Below are positions 16,045 through 24,449 of a stretch of 64,000 nucleotides of DNA, one piece after another. The notes under the pieces are model-generated. The model saw only the letters and a list, made by a program, of their open reading frames with translations. It searched no databases and was not told the origin of the DNA. How positions within the stretch are numbered: position 1 is the first letter of the stretch; each line of letters begins with the position of its first letter. Origin of the DNA: Nitrospira sp. Lineage in GTDB: Bacteria > Nitrospirota > Nitrospiria > Nitrospirales > Nitrospiraceae. The DNA is taken from NCBI GenBank assembly GCA_018242765.1, contig JAFEBH010000002.1, positions 619,005-683,004 of the forward strand, written 5' to 3'. The position numbers and the translations under genes were made by a program.

Positions 16045-17113
16045 ACGAGGAAAAGTGTGGTGGATGGATTTCATGTTTCATGGCAGACGCGTTCGACGGT
16101 CCACGGAGACCTCGGACAAAAGGCTGGCTGCAGCAATTCTCGCGAAGGTGACAACACAAGTCGTCGAAGGAACGTTCTTCGACCATCGTGAAGAGGACGA
16201 CCATACGTTCCGGGACATGATGGAACGCTACCTCGCCGAATGTTCGAAGATGAAGGCTCCGAAAAGCTGCGTGCGTGATGGTACGTCTCTCAAGCACCTT
16301 GTGCCAGTGCTCGGGGAAAAGCTTCTATCCGAGATTACGCCTAAGAGTCTCGTCGCCTATAGAACTCAACGGCGTACAGAAGGCGCTGCACCTGCCACGA
16401 TCAATAAGGAGCTGCAATTGGTGCGGCACGCCTTCAATCTGGCCATGCGGGAGTGGGAATGGTGCCGGGAGAACCCTATGCACCGTGTGTCCCTTGAGCA
16501 GGTGCGGAACGAAGTGGATCGTTGGCTGAGTGCCGACGAAGAGGACCGTCTCCTTGCCGCTTCGTCGCCTTGGCTTCAAGAAATTATTCGCTTTGCGCTC
16601 AACACCGGGATGAGGCAAGGAGAGATCCTCAATCTGCAATGGCAGGATGTGGATTTCACGCGTGGAACACTCATCGTGATGAAAAGTAAGAACGGCACAC
16701 GCCGCACGATCCCATTGAACACCACCGTGTACGACCTGCTGGCAGCCAAACAAGGTGCAACGGGCGCATCATCAGGTCTAGTGTTCAAGACTCCTTTGGG
16801 CAATACACTGCAAGTCCGTTTCCTGGTGCGGGAGTTTTGTGAAGCACGGGATCGGGCAGGGATTCTCGATTTCCGCTTTCACGACATGCGGCACACGTTC
16901 GCGACTCGGCTCGTGCAACGCGGGATCGATCTCTACAAGGTCCAGCGTCTGCTCGGTCACAAGACCAGCACGATGACGCAGCGCTATGCGCATCATTGCC
17001 CTGAAAGCTTGCGTGATGGGGTCAATGTGCTGGAACACCGGCCGCCGATTGACACAAATTTGTCACAATCGGGCAGGTCGATGAAGGCGGGATCTTCTAA
17101 ATCATTGATTTAG
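16031..17113 (+). CDS. Tyrosine site-specific integrase
   Basis: A 360-residue tyrosine recombinase that integrates the element into tRNA-Lys. The N-terminal arm-binding region (~1-55) is followed by a SAM-like core-binding domain (~55-150) and the catalytic domain with R195 (NTGMRQGEI), H284 and R287 (HDMRH), H310 (LLGHK) and nucleophile Y319 (TQRYAHH). All catalytic residues are present. Its stop TAG ends at 17113, the first base of the attachment repeat, with the tRNA CCA end starting at the next base, so the gene abuts its own target site. It also contains one copy of the 19-bp end motif near its 3' end. Confidence 0.95.
   Translation: MGLCKRGKVWWMDFMFHGRRVRRSTETSDKRLAAAILAKVTTQVVEGTFFDHREEDDHTFRDMMERYLAECSKMKAPKSCVRDGTSLKHLVPVLGEKLLSEITPKSLVAYRTQRRTEGAAPATINKELQLVRHAFNLAMREWEWCRENPMHRVSLEQVRNEVDRWLSADEEDRLLAASSPWLQEIIRFALNTGMRQGEILNLQWQDVDFTRGTLIVMKSKNGTRRTIPLNTTVYDLLAAKQGATGASSGLVFKTPLGNTLQVRFLVREFCEARDRAGILDFRFHDMRHTFATRLVQRGIDLYKVQRLLGHKTSTMTQRYAHHCPESLRDGVNVLEHRPPIDTNLSQSGRSMKAGSSKSLI
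17049..17067 (+). repeat. 19-bp motif shared by both ends of the element (right copy)
   Basis: Identical to 7080-7098 and in the same orientation, here inside the 3' end of the integrase gene (coding for about IDTNLSQ), 45 bp from the attachment repeat. A non-coding copy at the far end argues that the DNA sequence itself, not the peptide, is conserved. Confidence 0.6.
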
Positions 17114-17158
17114 TGGTGAGCCGGCTGGGACTCGAACCCAGGGCCCTCGCCTTAAAAG
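17113..17158 (-). repeat. Right attachment site: 46-bp repeat within tRNA-Lys
   Basis: Identical to 6904-6949. It spans the tRNA 3' half from the anticodon-loop side to the CCA end plus the last base of the integrase stop codon. This copy keeps the tRNA gene whole. Confidence 0.92.
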
Positions 17159-17189
17159 GGCGATGCTCTACCGACTGAGCTACCGGCTC
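17114..17189 (-). tRNA. tRNA-Lys (anticodon TTT)
   Basis: A 76-nt cloverleaf on the minus strand: acceptor GAGCCGG pairs with CCGGCTC, discriminator A, CCA encoded. The D arm contains AGCTCAGTCGGTAGAGC, the anticodon loop is CTTTTAA (anticodon TTT) and the T loop TTCGAGTC. The gene is intact because the integrated element brings the same 3' end. It is convergent with the integrase gene. Confidence 0.97.
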
Positions 17190-17295
17190 ACACAGGAAGG
17201 TGAATCGTGGATCGTTCTTTGTGAACGGCTGGAGAAACCCCAGTCAAAAAATCACGGATGCATCATAGCATTGACGAATGACCAATGACCATCGC

Positions 17296-18618
17296 CTATT
17301 TTTTGAGGCGTTTGGGGCGTCGGCGGGAGCAATCCAGCGGATTTCGCAACATAATGGTTTCCGCACGCTTTGATCCGGTCGAAATCATGTCGATGCGGCA
17401 CTCCACCAGCTCTTCGATACGTGTCAAATAGCGTTTCGCTTCGGCAGGGAGCTGCTTATAGCTCGTCGTTCCCGTCGTTGCCGTACTCCACCCCTTCATC
17501 CGTTGATAGACGGGCTCGCTGTTGGTCAACACATCCAAATCGGCCGGCATGGTCTTGTAGATGATGCCGCCATGTCGATAGCCCGTGCACAGTTTCAACT
17601 CCTTGCAGCCATCCAGCACATCGAGCTTGGTCAGCGCCAGCGAGGTCAACCCATTCACCGCCGTCGCATGGCGAACCACCACCGCGTCAAACCAGCCGCA
17701 GCGCCTGGCACGTCCCGTGGTTGAGCCGAACTCCTTCCCTCGTTCCTGGAGCCCTCGTCCGACCTCATCCGTCAGTTCGGTCGGAAACGGTCCGCTCCCA
17801 ACCCTGGTGGTGTAGGCCTTCGCAATGCCCATCACGGCGTCGATCATCGTCGGCCCGACACCGGTCCCGGTACAGGCTCCCCCGGCCGCTGCACTCGATG
17901 AGGTCACGTAGGGATAGGTGCCGAAGTCCACGTCCAAATGCGTCCCCTGCGCTCCCTCAAACAAGACCGTCTTGTTCTTCTCAATGGCCCGATTCAGCAA
18001 CATGGTAGTGTCAACGATATGGTTCCTGAGTCGATCGGCATAGCTCATGTATTGATCGAAGACTTTGTCGACCTGAAAGGTGTCGACTTTGTAGAGTCGT
18101 TCCAAGAACCAGTTCATCTCGACCAGATTTTCTTCGAGTTTTCTCTTGAACAACGTTGGATTCAGCAGATCCCCCATGAGGATGCCGATCCGTGCCATTT
18201 TGTCGGCATAGGACGGTCCGATTCCTCGCCCGGTCGTGCCGATCTTTCTGGACCCCTTCGACTGTTCAGACGCACGGTCGATAGCTTTATGATAGGGAAG
18301 GATCAAGTGCGCTCGCTGGCTGATGGCGAAGTTCTTGCCGATCGTGATGCCCTTGGCCTGAAGCTGATCCATCTCCTCGATCAAGGAACCGGGATCGACC
18401 ACGACCCCGTTACCGATGACACAGGTGATTCCTCGGTACAAGATTCCCGAGGGAATGAGATGGAAGATGTAGGTCCCCCGTTCATTGATGACGGTATGCC
18501 CGGCATTGGACCCACCTTGGTAGCGCACCACGATGTCGGTATCACGGGCTAAGATATCGACGATCTTCCCCTTGCCTTCGTCGCCCCACTGCGCACCGAT
18601 AATGACGAGATTTCCCAT
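17296..18618 (-). CDS. purA: Adenylosuccinate synthetase
   Basis: Joins IMP and aspartate using GTP, the first committed step from IMP to AMP. The 440-residue protein has the N-terminal GAQWGDEGKGKIVD phosphate loop, GGSNAGHTV, the catalytic QRAHLILPYH region, GTTGRGIGPSYADK, and the GTP-specificity GSTTGRARRCGWFD block. Length fits the family (~430). The C-terminus ends in a short basic tail (SRRRPKRLKK) beyond the usual end. It is monocistronic, with its own promoter and a 5' leader hairpin upstream (18653-18727). Confidence 0.97.
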   Translation of the reverse strand: MGNLVIIGAQWGDEGKGKIVDILARDTDIVVRYQGGSNAGHTVINERGTYIFHLIPSGILYRGITCVIGNGVVVDPGSLIEEMDQLQAKGITIGKNFAISQRAHLILPYHKAIDRASEQSKGSRKIGTTGRGIGPSYADKMARIGILMGDLLNPTLFKRKLEENLVEMNWFLERLYKVDTFQVDKVFDQYMSYADRLRNHIVDTTMLLNRAIEKNKTVLFEGAQGTHLDVDFGTYPYVTSSSAAAGGACTGTGVGPTMIDAVMGIAKAYTTRVGSGPFPTELTDEVGRGLQERGKEFGSTTGRARRCGWFDAVVVRHATAVNGLTSLALTKLDVLDGCKELKLCTGYRHGGIIYKTMPADLDVLTNSEPVYQRMKGWSTATTGTTSYKQLPAEAKRYLTRIEELVECRIDMISTGSKRAETIMLRNPLDCSRRRPKRLKK

Positions 18619-18652
18619 AGTTTAACGACGTCCAGGTCTCGATTTTGGCACG

Positions 18653-18727
18653 AAAAAATGGCTCTGACCCGATTGAGCGATCAGAGCCAAGGGGGCTCAT
18701 GGTAGGTATCACCTACTGTTTTGTCAA
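18653..18727 (-). promoter_or_regulatory. purA promoter with 5' leader hairpin and U-tract
   Basis: On the minus strand TTGACA (18727-18722), a 17-bp spacer and TACCAT (18704-18699) form a good sigma-70 promoter. The predicted transcript would begin near 18692 and fold at once into an 8-bp GC-rich stem (GGCTCTGA/TCAGAGCC, 18688-18681 with 18667-18660) followed by T6 (18658-18653). This looks like an intrinsic terminator in the leader, 35 nt before the purA start. Attenuation is an inference; it might instead protect the 5' end. Confidence 0.55.
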
Positions 18728-18896
18728 GCCGTCCGTCTCAGAGAAATGGTATCGAAAACCGTTTGTATCCATAATTTCTTCGGAAAGGATCGCAGCACGG
18801 GTTTCTTGACTGGCCTCTATCAGCGTGTTAGCATGCCCCCTCGATCTCAACATCTTCATTTTTCGAATTAATTTCCCTTATTCTTTGCGTGAGAGT

Positions 18897-18972
18897 GGGG
18901 CTGTAGCGCAGTTGGGAGCGCGCGTGAATGGCATTCACGAGGTCGCCGGTTCAATCCCGGCCAGCTCCACCA
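18897..18972 (+). tRNA. tRNA-Ala (anticodon GGC)
   Basis: A 76-nt cloverleaf: acceptor GGGGCTG with CAGCTCC (G-U allowed), discriminator A and encoded CCA. The D arm is GCGC-AGTTGGGA-GCGC, the anticodon stem CGTGA/TCACG encloses ATGGCAT with anticodon GGC, and the T loop is TTCAATC. It stands alone between purA (divergent) and the ABC-F gene. Confidence 0.95.
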
Positions 18973-19193
18973 AACCGCACGTCGTGTGAACCAACCGATT
19001 TATAAAGGCCATCCATCTTGTCGCTGTCGGATCAATCCCTTTGCTCTTTTCTGGTCTAACTAGCATGTTTATTCTTCACCTATCGGGCCGATTCAACTTC
19101 ATTCAGTGGCCTCGGCTCCCAACCTGCTGACTGTTTTCGTTCGTTCGAGTTCATCTCTGAAAACCGGGTTACTCCACTTCACACGGAAGGTTT

Positions 19194-21041
19194 GTGCCGA
19201 TGCTCCAAATTGAATCGATCAGCAAGCAATATTCCACAAAGGTGCTGCTTACAGAGGCCTCTGCGCATCTTCGGCCGAACTCACGGGTCGGTCTCGTCGG
19301 CCCGAACGGGGCCGGCAAAACCACTCTCTTTCGCATGGTCCTCGGTGAAGAGTCACCGGACAAAGGCTCGATCCGCAAGCGACCACGGCTTCGTATCGGC
19401 TATCTCCCGCAAGAGCTGGAAACCATCACCGGCAAAACCGCGCTCGACGCCGCCCATCGCGACGAATACCCGGAACACGAGGCCAAACGCATCCTGATGG
19501 GGCTGGGGTTTACCGAAGCTGATTTCGATCGCCCCGTCGAAAAACTCTCCGGAGGCTACCGGATGCGGGTGGCACTGGCCCATCTGCTGCTCTCCAACCC
19601 CGACGTGTTGATGCTCGACGAGCCGACGAACCACTTGGATAAGCCGACGCAGCGGTGGTTCGAACAATTTCTGATCCAGTCCGGCATGACACTCCTGATC
19701 ATCAGTCACGATACGGCATTTCTTGACCGCGTGGTCACCCACATCTGGGAACTCCGCCATCATAAAATCGAAGAGTACCGCGGCAACTATTCGCTCTTCA
19801 CCAAGCTGAAGGCAGAACGAGATTCCCAGCTTCACGCCTCGGCGACCCGGCAGTCCAAAGAGATCGCCCGTGTTCAGAAATTCGTCGATCGTTTCCGGTA
19901 TCAGGCCAATAAGGCCAGCCAGGTGCAATCACGGCTGAAGCAACTGGAAAAAGTGAAGCGGATTGAAATCCAGCGGGACCCGAAACGCGTCAAGTTCCGA
20001 TTTCCTCTTCCCTCCGCCAGCGGCCGTCAAGTATTGGATCTTGCCGGAGCGAGCAAGCGTTACGGGGAAAAGGTCGTTTACAAGACACTCGATTTTTCCG
20101 TGGAGCGTGGGCAACGTGTCGCATTGGTCGGTGAAAACGGGGCCGGCAAGAGTACCCTTTTGAAGATGCTCTCCGGTGTGCTGGCTCCTGATACCGGCAC
20201 CAGAACGGTCGGGCACGGAGTGACCTTGCACTACTTTGCCCAGCATCAGGCAGAAACGCTCAATCCCGAACACTCGGTCCTCGAGTCGCTCGAAGAGGTC
20301 ACCAAACATGCGGAGATGAATTTTCTCCGGGGGATTGCCGGTGCGTTCTTGTTCTCCGGCCAGGATCAGAAGAAACCCATCAAAGCGTTGAGCGGCGGTG
20401 AACGGAACCGGGTCGCCCTCGCCCGCATGCTGGTGGAACCGGCCAATACCTTGTTGCTCGATGAGCCGACGAACCACCTGGATCCGGCCTCCGTCGATGT
20501 GCTCACTGATGCGTTGGCTGAATTCCCGGGAACGATCATCTTCATTTCGCATGATCCGACGTTTCTGACCCGCATCGCCACCCGCGTCGTTGAAATTGAA
20601 GACGGGAAAGCCCGAAACTTCATCGGGGACTACGAGTATTATCTCTGGAAAAAGACGCAAGAGTTTGAATCGATCAAGGAGACGAGCGAGGAACTCGAGG
20701 GTGCTTCAGCGCCCACGTCTTCCGGCCCGACTCGTGCGATGGCTCAACAGATTCAATCAAAGGGGAAAGGTGGGGAACGACGAGACTTGACCAAGACCCA
20801 AGCACGCCTGGAAAAACAAGTCTCCCGAGCAGAAACAGAAATTGCCGAGGCGGAAACCAAAATTAAAGCGCGCGAGTCCGAACTTTCCGATCCCAAACTC
20901 TACGCTGAGTTCGATCGTTGGAATCTGTTGCATCAGGAACAGGACGGATGGAAGCGGGACCTCGAGCGACTGACCGCTCGCTGGGAATCACTCTCGGCCG
21001 AACTCGAGACTGTGAAACAACAGCTGGTGGCGATGGGCTAG
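19194..21041 (+). CDS. ABC-F family ATPase (ribosome-associated type)
   Basis: A 613-615-residue soluble protein with two ABC ATPase domains and no membrane segments. Seen: Walker A GPNGAGKTT and GENGAGKST, signatures LSGGYRMRVALA and LSGGERNRVALA, and Walker B LMLDEPTNHLD and LLLDEPTNHLD. A charged interdomain linker (~residues 215-275) corresponds to the P-site tRNA interaction motif, and the C-terminus is a coiled coil (~540-610). ABC-F proteins act on the ribosomal E site. The ATG at 19200 (GGAAGG upstream) and the GTG at 19194 are both possible starts. The coiled C-terminal tail points to the Uup/YheS-like branch; I do not assign a specific member. Confidence 0.92.
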   Translation: MPMLQIESISKQYSTKVLLTEASAHLRPNSRVGLVGPNGAGKTTLFRMVLGEESPDKGSIRKRPRLRIGYLPQELETITGKTALDAAHRDEYPEHEAKRILMGLGFTEADFDRPVEKLSGGYRMRVALAHLLLSNPDVLMLDEPTNHLDKPTQRWFEQFLIQSGMTLLIISHDTAFLDRVVTHIWELRHHKIEEYRGNYSLFTKLKAERDSQLHASATRQSKEIARVQKFVDRFRYQANKASQVQSRLKQLEKVKRIEIQRDPKRVKFRFPLPSASGRQVLDLAGASKRYGEKVVYKTLDFSVERGQRVALVGENGAGKSTLLKMLSGVLAPDTGTRTVGHGVTLHYFAQHQAETLNPEHSVLESLEEVTKHAEMNFLRGIAGAFLFSGQDQKKPIKALSGGERNRVALARMLVEPANTLLLDEPTNHLDPASVDVLTDALAEFPGTIIFISHDPTFLTRIATRVVEIEDGKARNFIGDYEYYLWKKTQEFESIKETSEELEGASAPTSSGPTRAMAQQIQSKGKGGERRDLTKTQARLEKQVSRAETEIAEAETKIKARESELSDPKLYAEFDRWNLLHQEQDGWKRDLERLTARWESLSAELETVKQQLVAMG

Positions 21042-21106
21042 CGATGTCTCCGTACGGGCCGTAGGATTCTAGCCGTCGATGGATGACGGCGTTTCGGGCC
21101 AGGGCC

Positions 21107-21499
21107 TCAGACGGAAGCTTTGAGGGTTTCCTCCAGGTAGTAGTACAGCCAGCGGTGCTTTTCTTTTGTCACCAATTCATCCCACACGACGCCGATGAGG
21201 AATCCCTTCTTTTCCCATGGCCTCACCCAGGCGACCATTCCATCGAGTTTTTCCTGCTGTTCGACTCGATCAGAATCCAGGAAGGCAAACGAGACGGTGA
21301 CTCTTTCATTCGAAGGAAACCGTTCTTTCGTGTGAAACCCCGCCCCAATCCTGTTCACATTATCTAAGACCGCCGTACAAGCCCGCCTGCCGCTCTTCGG
21401 CGATACCAAGGCAGACCCGACCAACTCGGCTCGGACGAATTTCCGTCGCTCACTCAGCGCGGTGGCATGGGCCGATATTTTTCCTTCTCCTCGCCTCAT
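21107..21499 (-). CDS. PilZ-domain protein
   Basis: A 130-residue single-domain protein. ERRKFVRAEL matches the RxxxR c-di-GMP-binding arm, followed by a beta-barrel with DNVNRIGAGFHT in place of the usual D/NxSxxG. The second half (GMVAWVRPWEKKGFLIGVVW) is the typical PilZ strand pattern. It probably binds c-di-GMP and affects surface behaviour or enzyme activity; the second motif is a variant (N-R-I-G), so binding strength is uncertain. It is convergent with the ABC-F gene and transcribed alone. Confidence 0.8.
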   Translation of the reverse strand: MRRGEGKISAHATALSERRKFVRAELVGSALVSPKSGRRACTAVLDNVNRIGAGFHTKERFPSNERVTVSFAFLDSDRVEQQEKLDGMVAWVRPWEKKGFLIGVVWDELVTKEKHRWLYYYLEETLKASV

Positions 21500-21549
21500 C
21501 GTTCTAAGTATAACCGATTAGACGAGAATGTACACCCCGACAATTGGCC

Positions 21550-22845
21550 CTATAGGGACGGCTTTGGGCGGTAGTACCGACGGTCCTTAAGTACCTGTGG
21601 GAGGTGGGTTTGCTCTGTTCGTGCTCTGGGATCATCATGAACATAGCGGTACTCTGTTCCATACCCCAAGTCCTTCATCACGGAGGTCACTGCATTCCGG
21701 AGGTGGAAAGGAACTCCTAAGTTTCCATGGGCTTGTGCATCCTTTCTGGCTTCCAGAAGCCCTATATAGGACGCATTGTCCTTTGGCCGCGAGGCGAGGT
21801 ACGTCGTCCCATGCGCCAGATTGATCTGTGCCTCCGGAAGCCCGACAAGCTGGACGGCCTGTGCCACCGAGACAGCCACGCCAAGCGCGAGCGGGTCGGC
21901 ATTGCCGATATCTTCCGATGCAAAGATCACCATCCGACGGGCAATAAACGTGGGATCCTCTCCGGCCTCCAACATCCGCGCCAACCAGTAGAGTGCCCCA
22001 TCTGCATCGGAATCGCGAAGACTTTTGATATAGGCCGAGATGGTATTGTAGTGCTCTTCACCGGACTTGTCGTATCGCAGAGCCTTTGCATTCAATCCGG
22101 ATTCCAGCATCCCCACATCGATGGCACGTGTGCCATCCGGTCCTATCGGCGCCTGCCTTACGACAAATTCCAACGCCGTCAGCATCGCCCTCGCATCGCC
22201 ATTGCCAAACGCGACCAAGCGCTGACGGGCTTGTGATGACACACAGGCCTTTAGTTGTCCTACCCCTCCCTCCGAATCGTTCAGCGCCCGATCCAGGATG
22301 AGCCCCAGAGCCTCGTCGCTCAGAGATTTCAGCACCACTAAAATTGAGCGTGACAACAAGGGGCTGATGACTTCGAACGAGGGATTTTCCGTGGTCGCCC
22401 CGACCAGAATGATGGTGCCTCGTTCGACATGGGGAAGGAACGCATCTTGTTGTGCCTTATTAAACCGGTGAATCTCATCCACGAATAGGATGGTCCGTTG
22501 AGCGTTGATCAACCGGCGTTGCTCTGCTGCCTTCATGATCGTGCGCAACTCAGGCACCCCGCCGGTCACGGCCGAAAAGGATACAAACTGTCCCTTTGTA
22601 TATCGGGCAATCAGATGAGCGAGCGTCGTCTTCCCCGATCCTGGTGGTCCCCAGAAGATGACGGAAGAAAGCTGGTCTGTTTCAATGGCCTTCCGCAAAG
22701 GACGATCGGGACTGACGATCTCATCCTGACCGACGAAATCGGCGAAATCACGTGGCCGCATCCGCTCTGCAAGCGGAGCATCAATGGCGGGGTCATGCCG
22801 CGGCGCGGTGAATAGATCTGGGGCCTGTTCATGAGATCGGGTCAT
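21550..22845 (-). CDS. rarA: Replication-associated recombination protein A (AAA+ ATPase)
   Basis: A ~431-residue clamp-loader-like AAA+ ATPase (RarA/MgsA/WRNIP1 family) that acts at stalled replication forks. Walker A is GPPGSGKTTLAHLIA, Walker B FVDEIHRFNK, sensor 1 VGATTENPSFEV, followed by the tetramerisation domain with YWLARMLEAGEDPTFIARRMVIFASEDIGNADP. I chose the ATG at 22845 because GAGGAG lies 5 nt upstream; the longer frame adds 14 unsupported residues. It diverges from an alpha/beta hydrolase gene. Confidence 0.95.
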   Translation of the reverse strand: MTRSHEQAPDLFTAPRHDPAIDAPLAERMRPRDFADFVGQDEIVSPDRPLRKAIETDQLSSVIFWGPPGSGKTTLAHLIARYTKGQFVSFSAVTGGVPELRTIMKAAEQRRLINAQRTILFVDEIHRFNKAQQDAFLPHVERGTIILVGATTENPSFEVISPLLSRSILVVLKSLSDEALGLILDRALNDSEGGVGQLKACVSSQARQRLVAFGNGDARAMLTALEFVVRQAPIGPDGTRAIDVGMLESGLNAKALRYDKSGEEHYNTISAYIKSLRDSDADGALYWLARMLEAGEDPTFIARRMVIFASEDIGNADPLALGVAVSVAQAVQLVGLPEAQINLAHGTTYLASRPKDNASYIGLLEARKDAQAHGNLGVPFHLRNAVTSVMKDLGYGTEYRYVHDDPRARTEQTHLPQVLKDRRYYRPKPSL

Positions 22846-22957
22846 CTTGCTCCTCACACCGTTCGGGAATTGTATACGCAGGGCCACGTGAGCGCAAATG
22901 ACCTCTTGACCCTGCAGGCAACCGATGGTACGACGTTCGACACGTACAGGATGACCG

Positions 22958-23764
22958 ATGCTCGCTCAGATCAATGACATCTCTCTCGCCTTCAATGATC
23001 GGGGGACCGGACTTCCCCTTGTCTTCCTCCATGCCTTTCCACTCAACCGCAGCATGTGGGAGTCCCAGGAGAGAGCCCTTTCATCACAGTTTCGAGTGAT
23101 TACGGTTGACCTACGAGGACATGGCGAATCCGATGCACCGCTTTGGCACTATTCTCTGGATCAAGCAGCTGATGACGTCCGTAACCTACTGGACCACCTA
23201 TCGATCCGGCATGTGGTGTTCATCGGGCTGTCGATGGGAGGCTATATCGCCTTGGCGTTCTATCGAAAGTATGCCGAGCGTGTGAGAGGGTTGGTCTTAG
23301 CTGACACAAGGCCCCAGGCAGATACAGCGGATGGGAAACGGGCACGATTTGAGATGGCTCAGATGGCCTACAAACAGGGGGCATGCGCGATTGCCGACAC
23401 GATGATCCCGAAATTATTGAGCCCTACAACGATCCAGACGAGGCCGGGCCTGGTTCAACGAGTACGCACAATGATCGAAGGCAACCAAGTCAGCGGCATT
23501 GCCGGAGATCTCATGGCCATGGCAGAGCGACCTGATTCCATCTCGCTCCTCCAACAGATCATCTGTCCCACTCAAGTCATCGTCGGTGAACTGGACGTCC
23601 CGACCCCGCCTTCCGACGCCCGGCTCATGGCGGAGAGAATTCCCAATGCCCGTCTGACCATCATTCCAGGAGCGGGCCATCTCTCAAATCTGGAACAGCC
23701 GGAGCTGTTTAACGAAACAATCCGTTCCTTCGGGTCGACTCTGACACGATCAACGGTGGGTTGA
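22958..23764 (+). CDS. Alpha/beta-fold hydrolase
   Basis: A 268-residue soluble hydrolase. The oxyanion region FLHAFPLNRSMW, nucleophile elbow GLSMGG (Ser), acid VGELDVPTP (Asp) and catalytic His in PGAGHLSNLEQPE are all present. The layout resembles the 3-oxoadipate enol-lactonase/BioH-like group, which covers many esterases and lactonases. No pathway genes lie beside it. The substrate is unknown. It ends about 20 bp before the convergent folE stop. Confidence 0.88.
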   Translation: MLAQINDISLAFNDRGTGLPLVFLHAFPLNRSMWESQERALSSQFRVITVDLRGHGESDAPLWHYSLDQAADDVRNLLDHLSIRHVVFIGLSMGGYIALAFYRKYAERVRGLVLADTRPQADTADGKRARFEMAQMAYKQGACAIADTMIPKLLSPTTIQTRPGLVQRVRTMIEGNQVSGIAGDLMAMAERPDSISLLQQIICPTQVIVGELDVPTPPSDARLMAERIPNARLTIIPGAGHLSNLEQPELFNETIRSFGSTLTRSTVG

Positions 23765-23785
23765 AGGGAGAGAGTGCCAGATCCC

Positions 23786-24433
23786 TCACTCCGGGTCGCC
23801 GACGCTGCCCCGCCGAATCAATTTCAAAAACTCCTCGCGGGTCTGCGACTGGCTGCGGAACGCTCCCAGCATGGAGCTGGTGACGGCCACGGTGTTTTGT
23901 TTTTCCACGCCCCGCATCATCATACAGAGATGTCTGGCTTCGATGACGACGCCGACACCATGAGCGTTCAGCTTCGTGCTCAACGTTTCAGCGATCTGCA
24001 CGGTCAACCGTTCTTGAACTTGCAGACGCCTGGCGAACATATCGACAATCCTCGGAATCTTGCTGAGGCCGACCACCTTCTTGTTGGGCAGGTAGCCGAC
24101 ATGGACTCGGCCAAAAAACGGTAGCAGATGGTGTTCGCACATACTGAAAAAATCGATGTCTTTGACGATGACCATTTCGTCATATTCGATCGGAAAGAGC
24201 GCACCGTTTAAGAGATGGTCGATATCACGCTGATACCCCTGCGTCATAAAGGCCAGGGCCTTGGCCACTCGCTCTGGGGTCTTGAGGAGCCCATTCCGAC
24301 TGGGCTTTTCACCGAGGGCGAGGAGCATCTCCGTGACCAGCGATTGGAGGACCGGTAAGTCCGGAGCCCTTCCGCTTCCGTTTGCGTCTTCCGCCGATGT
24401 CGGTCTCTTCTCTCGCTTTGGTGACTTTCTCAC
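23786..24433 (-). CDS. folE: GTP cyclohydrolase I
   Basis: Converts GTP to 7,8-dihydroneopterin triphosphate, the entry to folate and other pterins. Conserved blocks: [16 protein letters not shown], the zinc-binding [22 protein letters not shown] (Cys and His), [23 protein letters not shown], and the zinc Cys/His segment [12 protein letters not shown] chose the GTG at 24433 because AGGGGA sits 6 nt upstream and the longer frame (to 24493) would overlap the upstream pterin gene by 44 bp. That gives 215 residues. It is the second gene of a pterin pair. Confidence 0.93.
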   Translation of the reverse strand: MRKSPKREKRPTSAEDANGSGRAPDLPVLQSLVTEMLLALGEKPSRNGLLKTPERVAKALAFMTQGYQRDIDHLLNGALFPIEYDEMVIVKDIDFFSMCEHHLLPFFGRVHVGYLPNKKVVGLSKIPRIVDMFARRLQVQERLTVQIAETLSTKLNAHGVGVVIEARHLCMMMRGVEKQNTVAVTSSMLGAFRSQSQTREEFLKLIRRGSVGDPE

Positions 24434-24449
24434 GATGTTCCCCTTCGGC

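Larger units (their letters stand above)
6904..17158. mobile_element. Integrative and mobilizable element in tRNA-Lys, carrying chlorite dismutase
   Basis: The element is bounded by a 46-bp tRNA-Lys duplication. From right to left it holds a tyrosine integrase with its stop against the tRNA, an excisionase-like HTH protein, an IS481-type IS, an MNT/HEPN pair, an ISNCY-type IS, MobC and relaxase genes, a small exported peptide, a GlxA-type regulator, a quinol-monooxygenase-like gene and chlorite dismutase. No type IV secretion or coupling-protein genes are present, so it could integrate by itself but would need a helper to transfer. Both ISs are younger than the element, since each lies in element DNA with clean target duplications. 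Present mobility is untested. Confidence 0.88.

Noticed and set aside
19929..20660. Minus-strand frame inside the ABC-F gene
   Set aside because: It mirrors the GC-rich coding strand; both Walker motifs and signatures of the ABC-F protein are on the plus strand.
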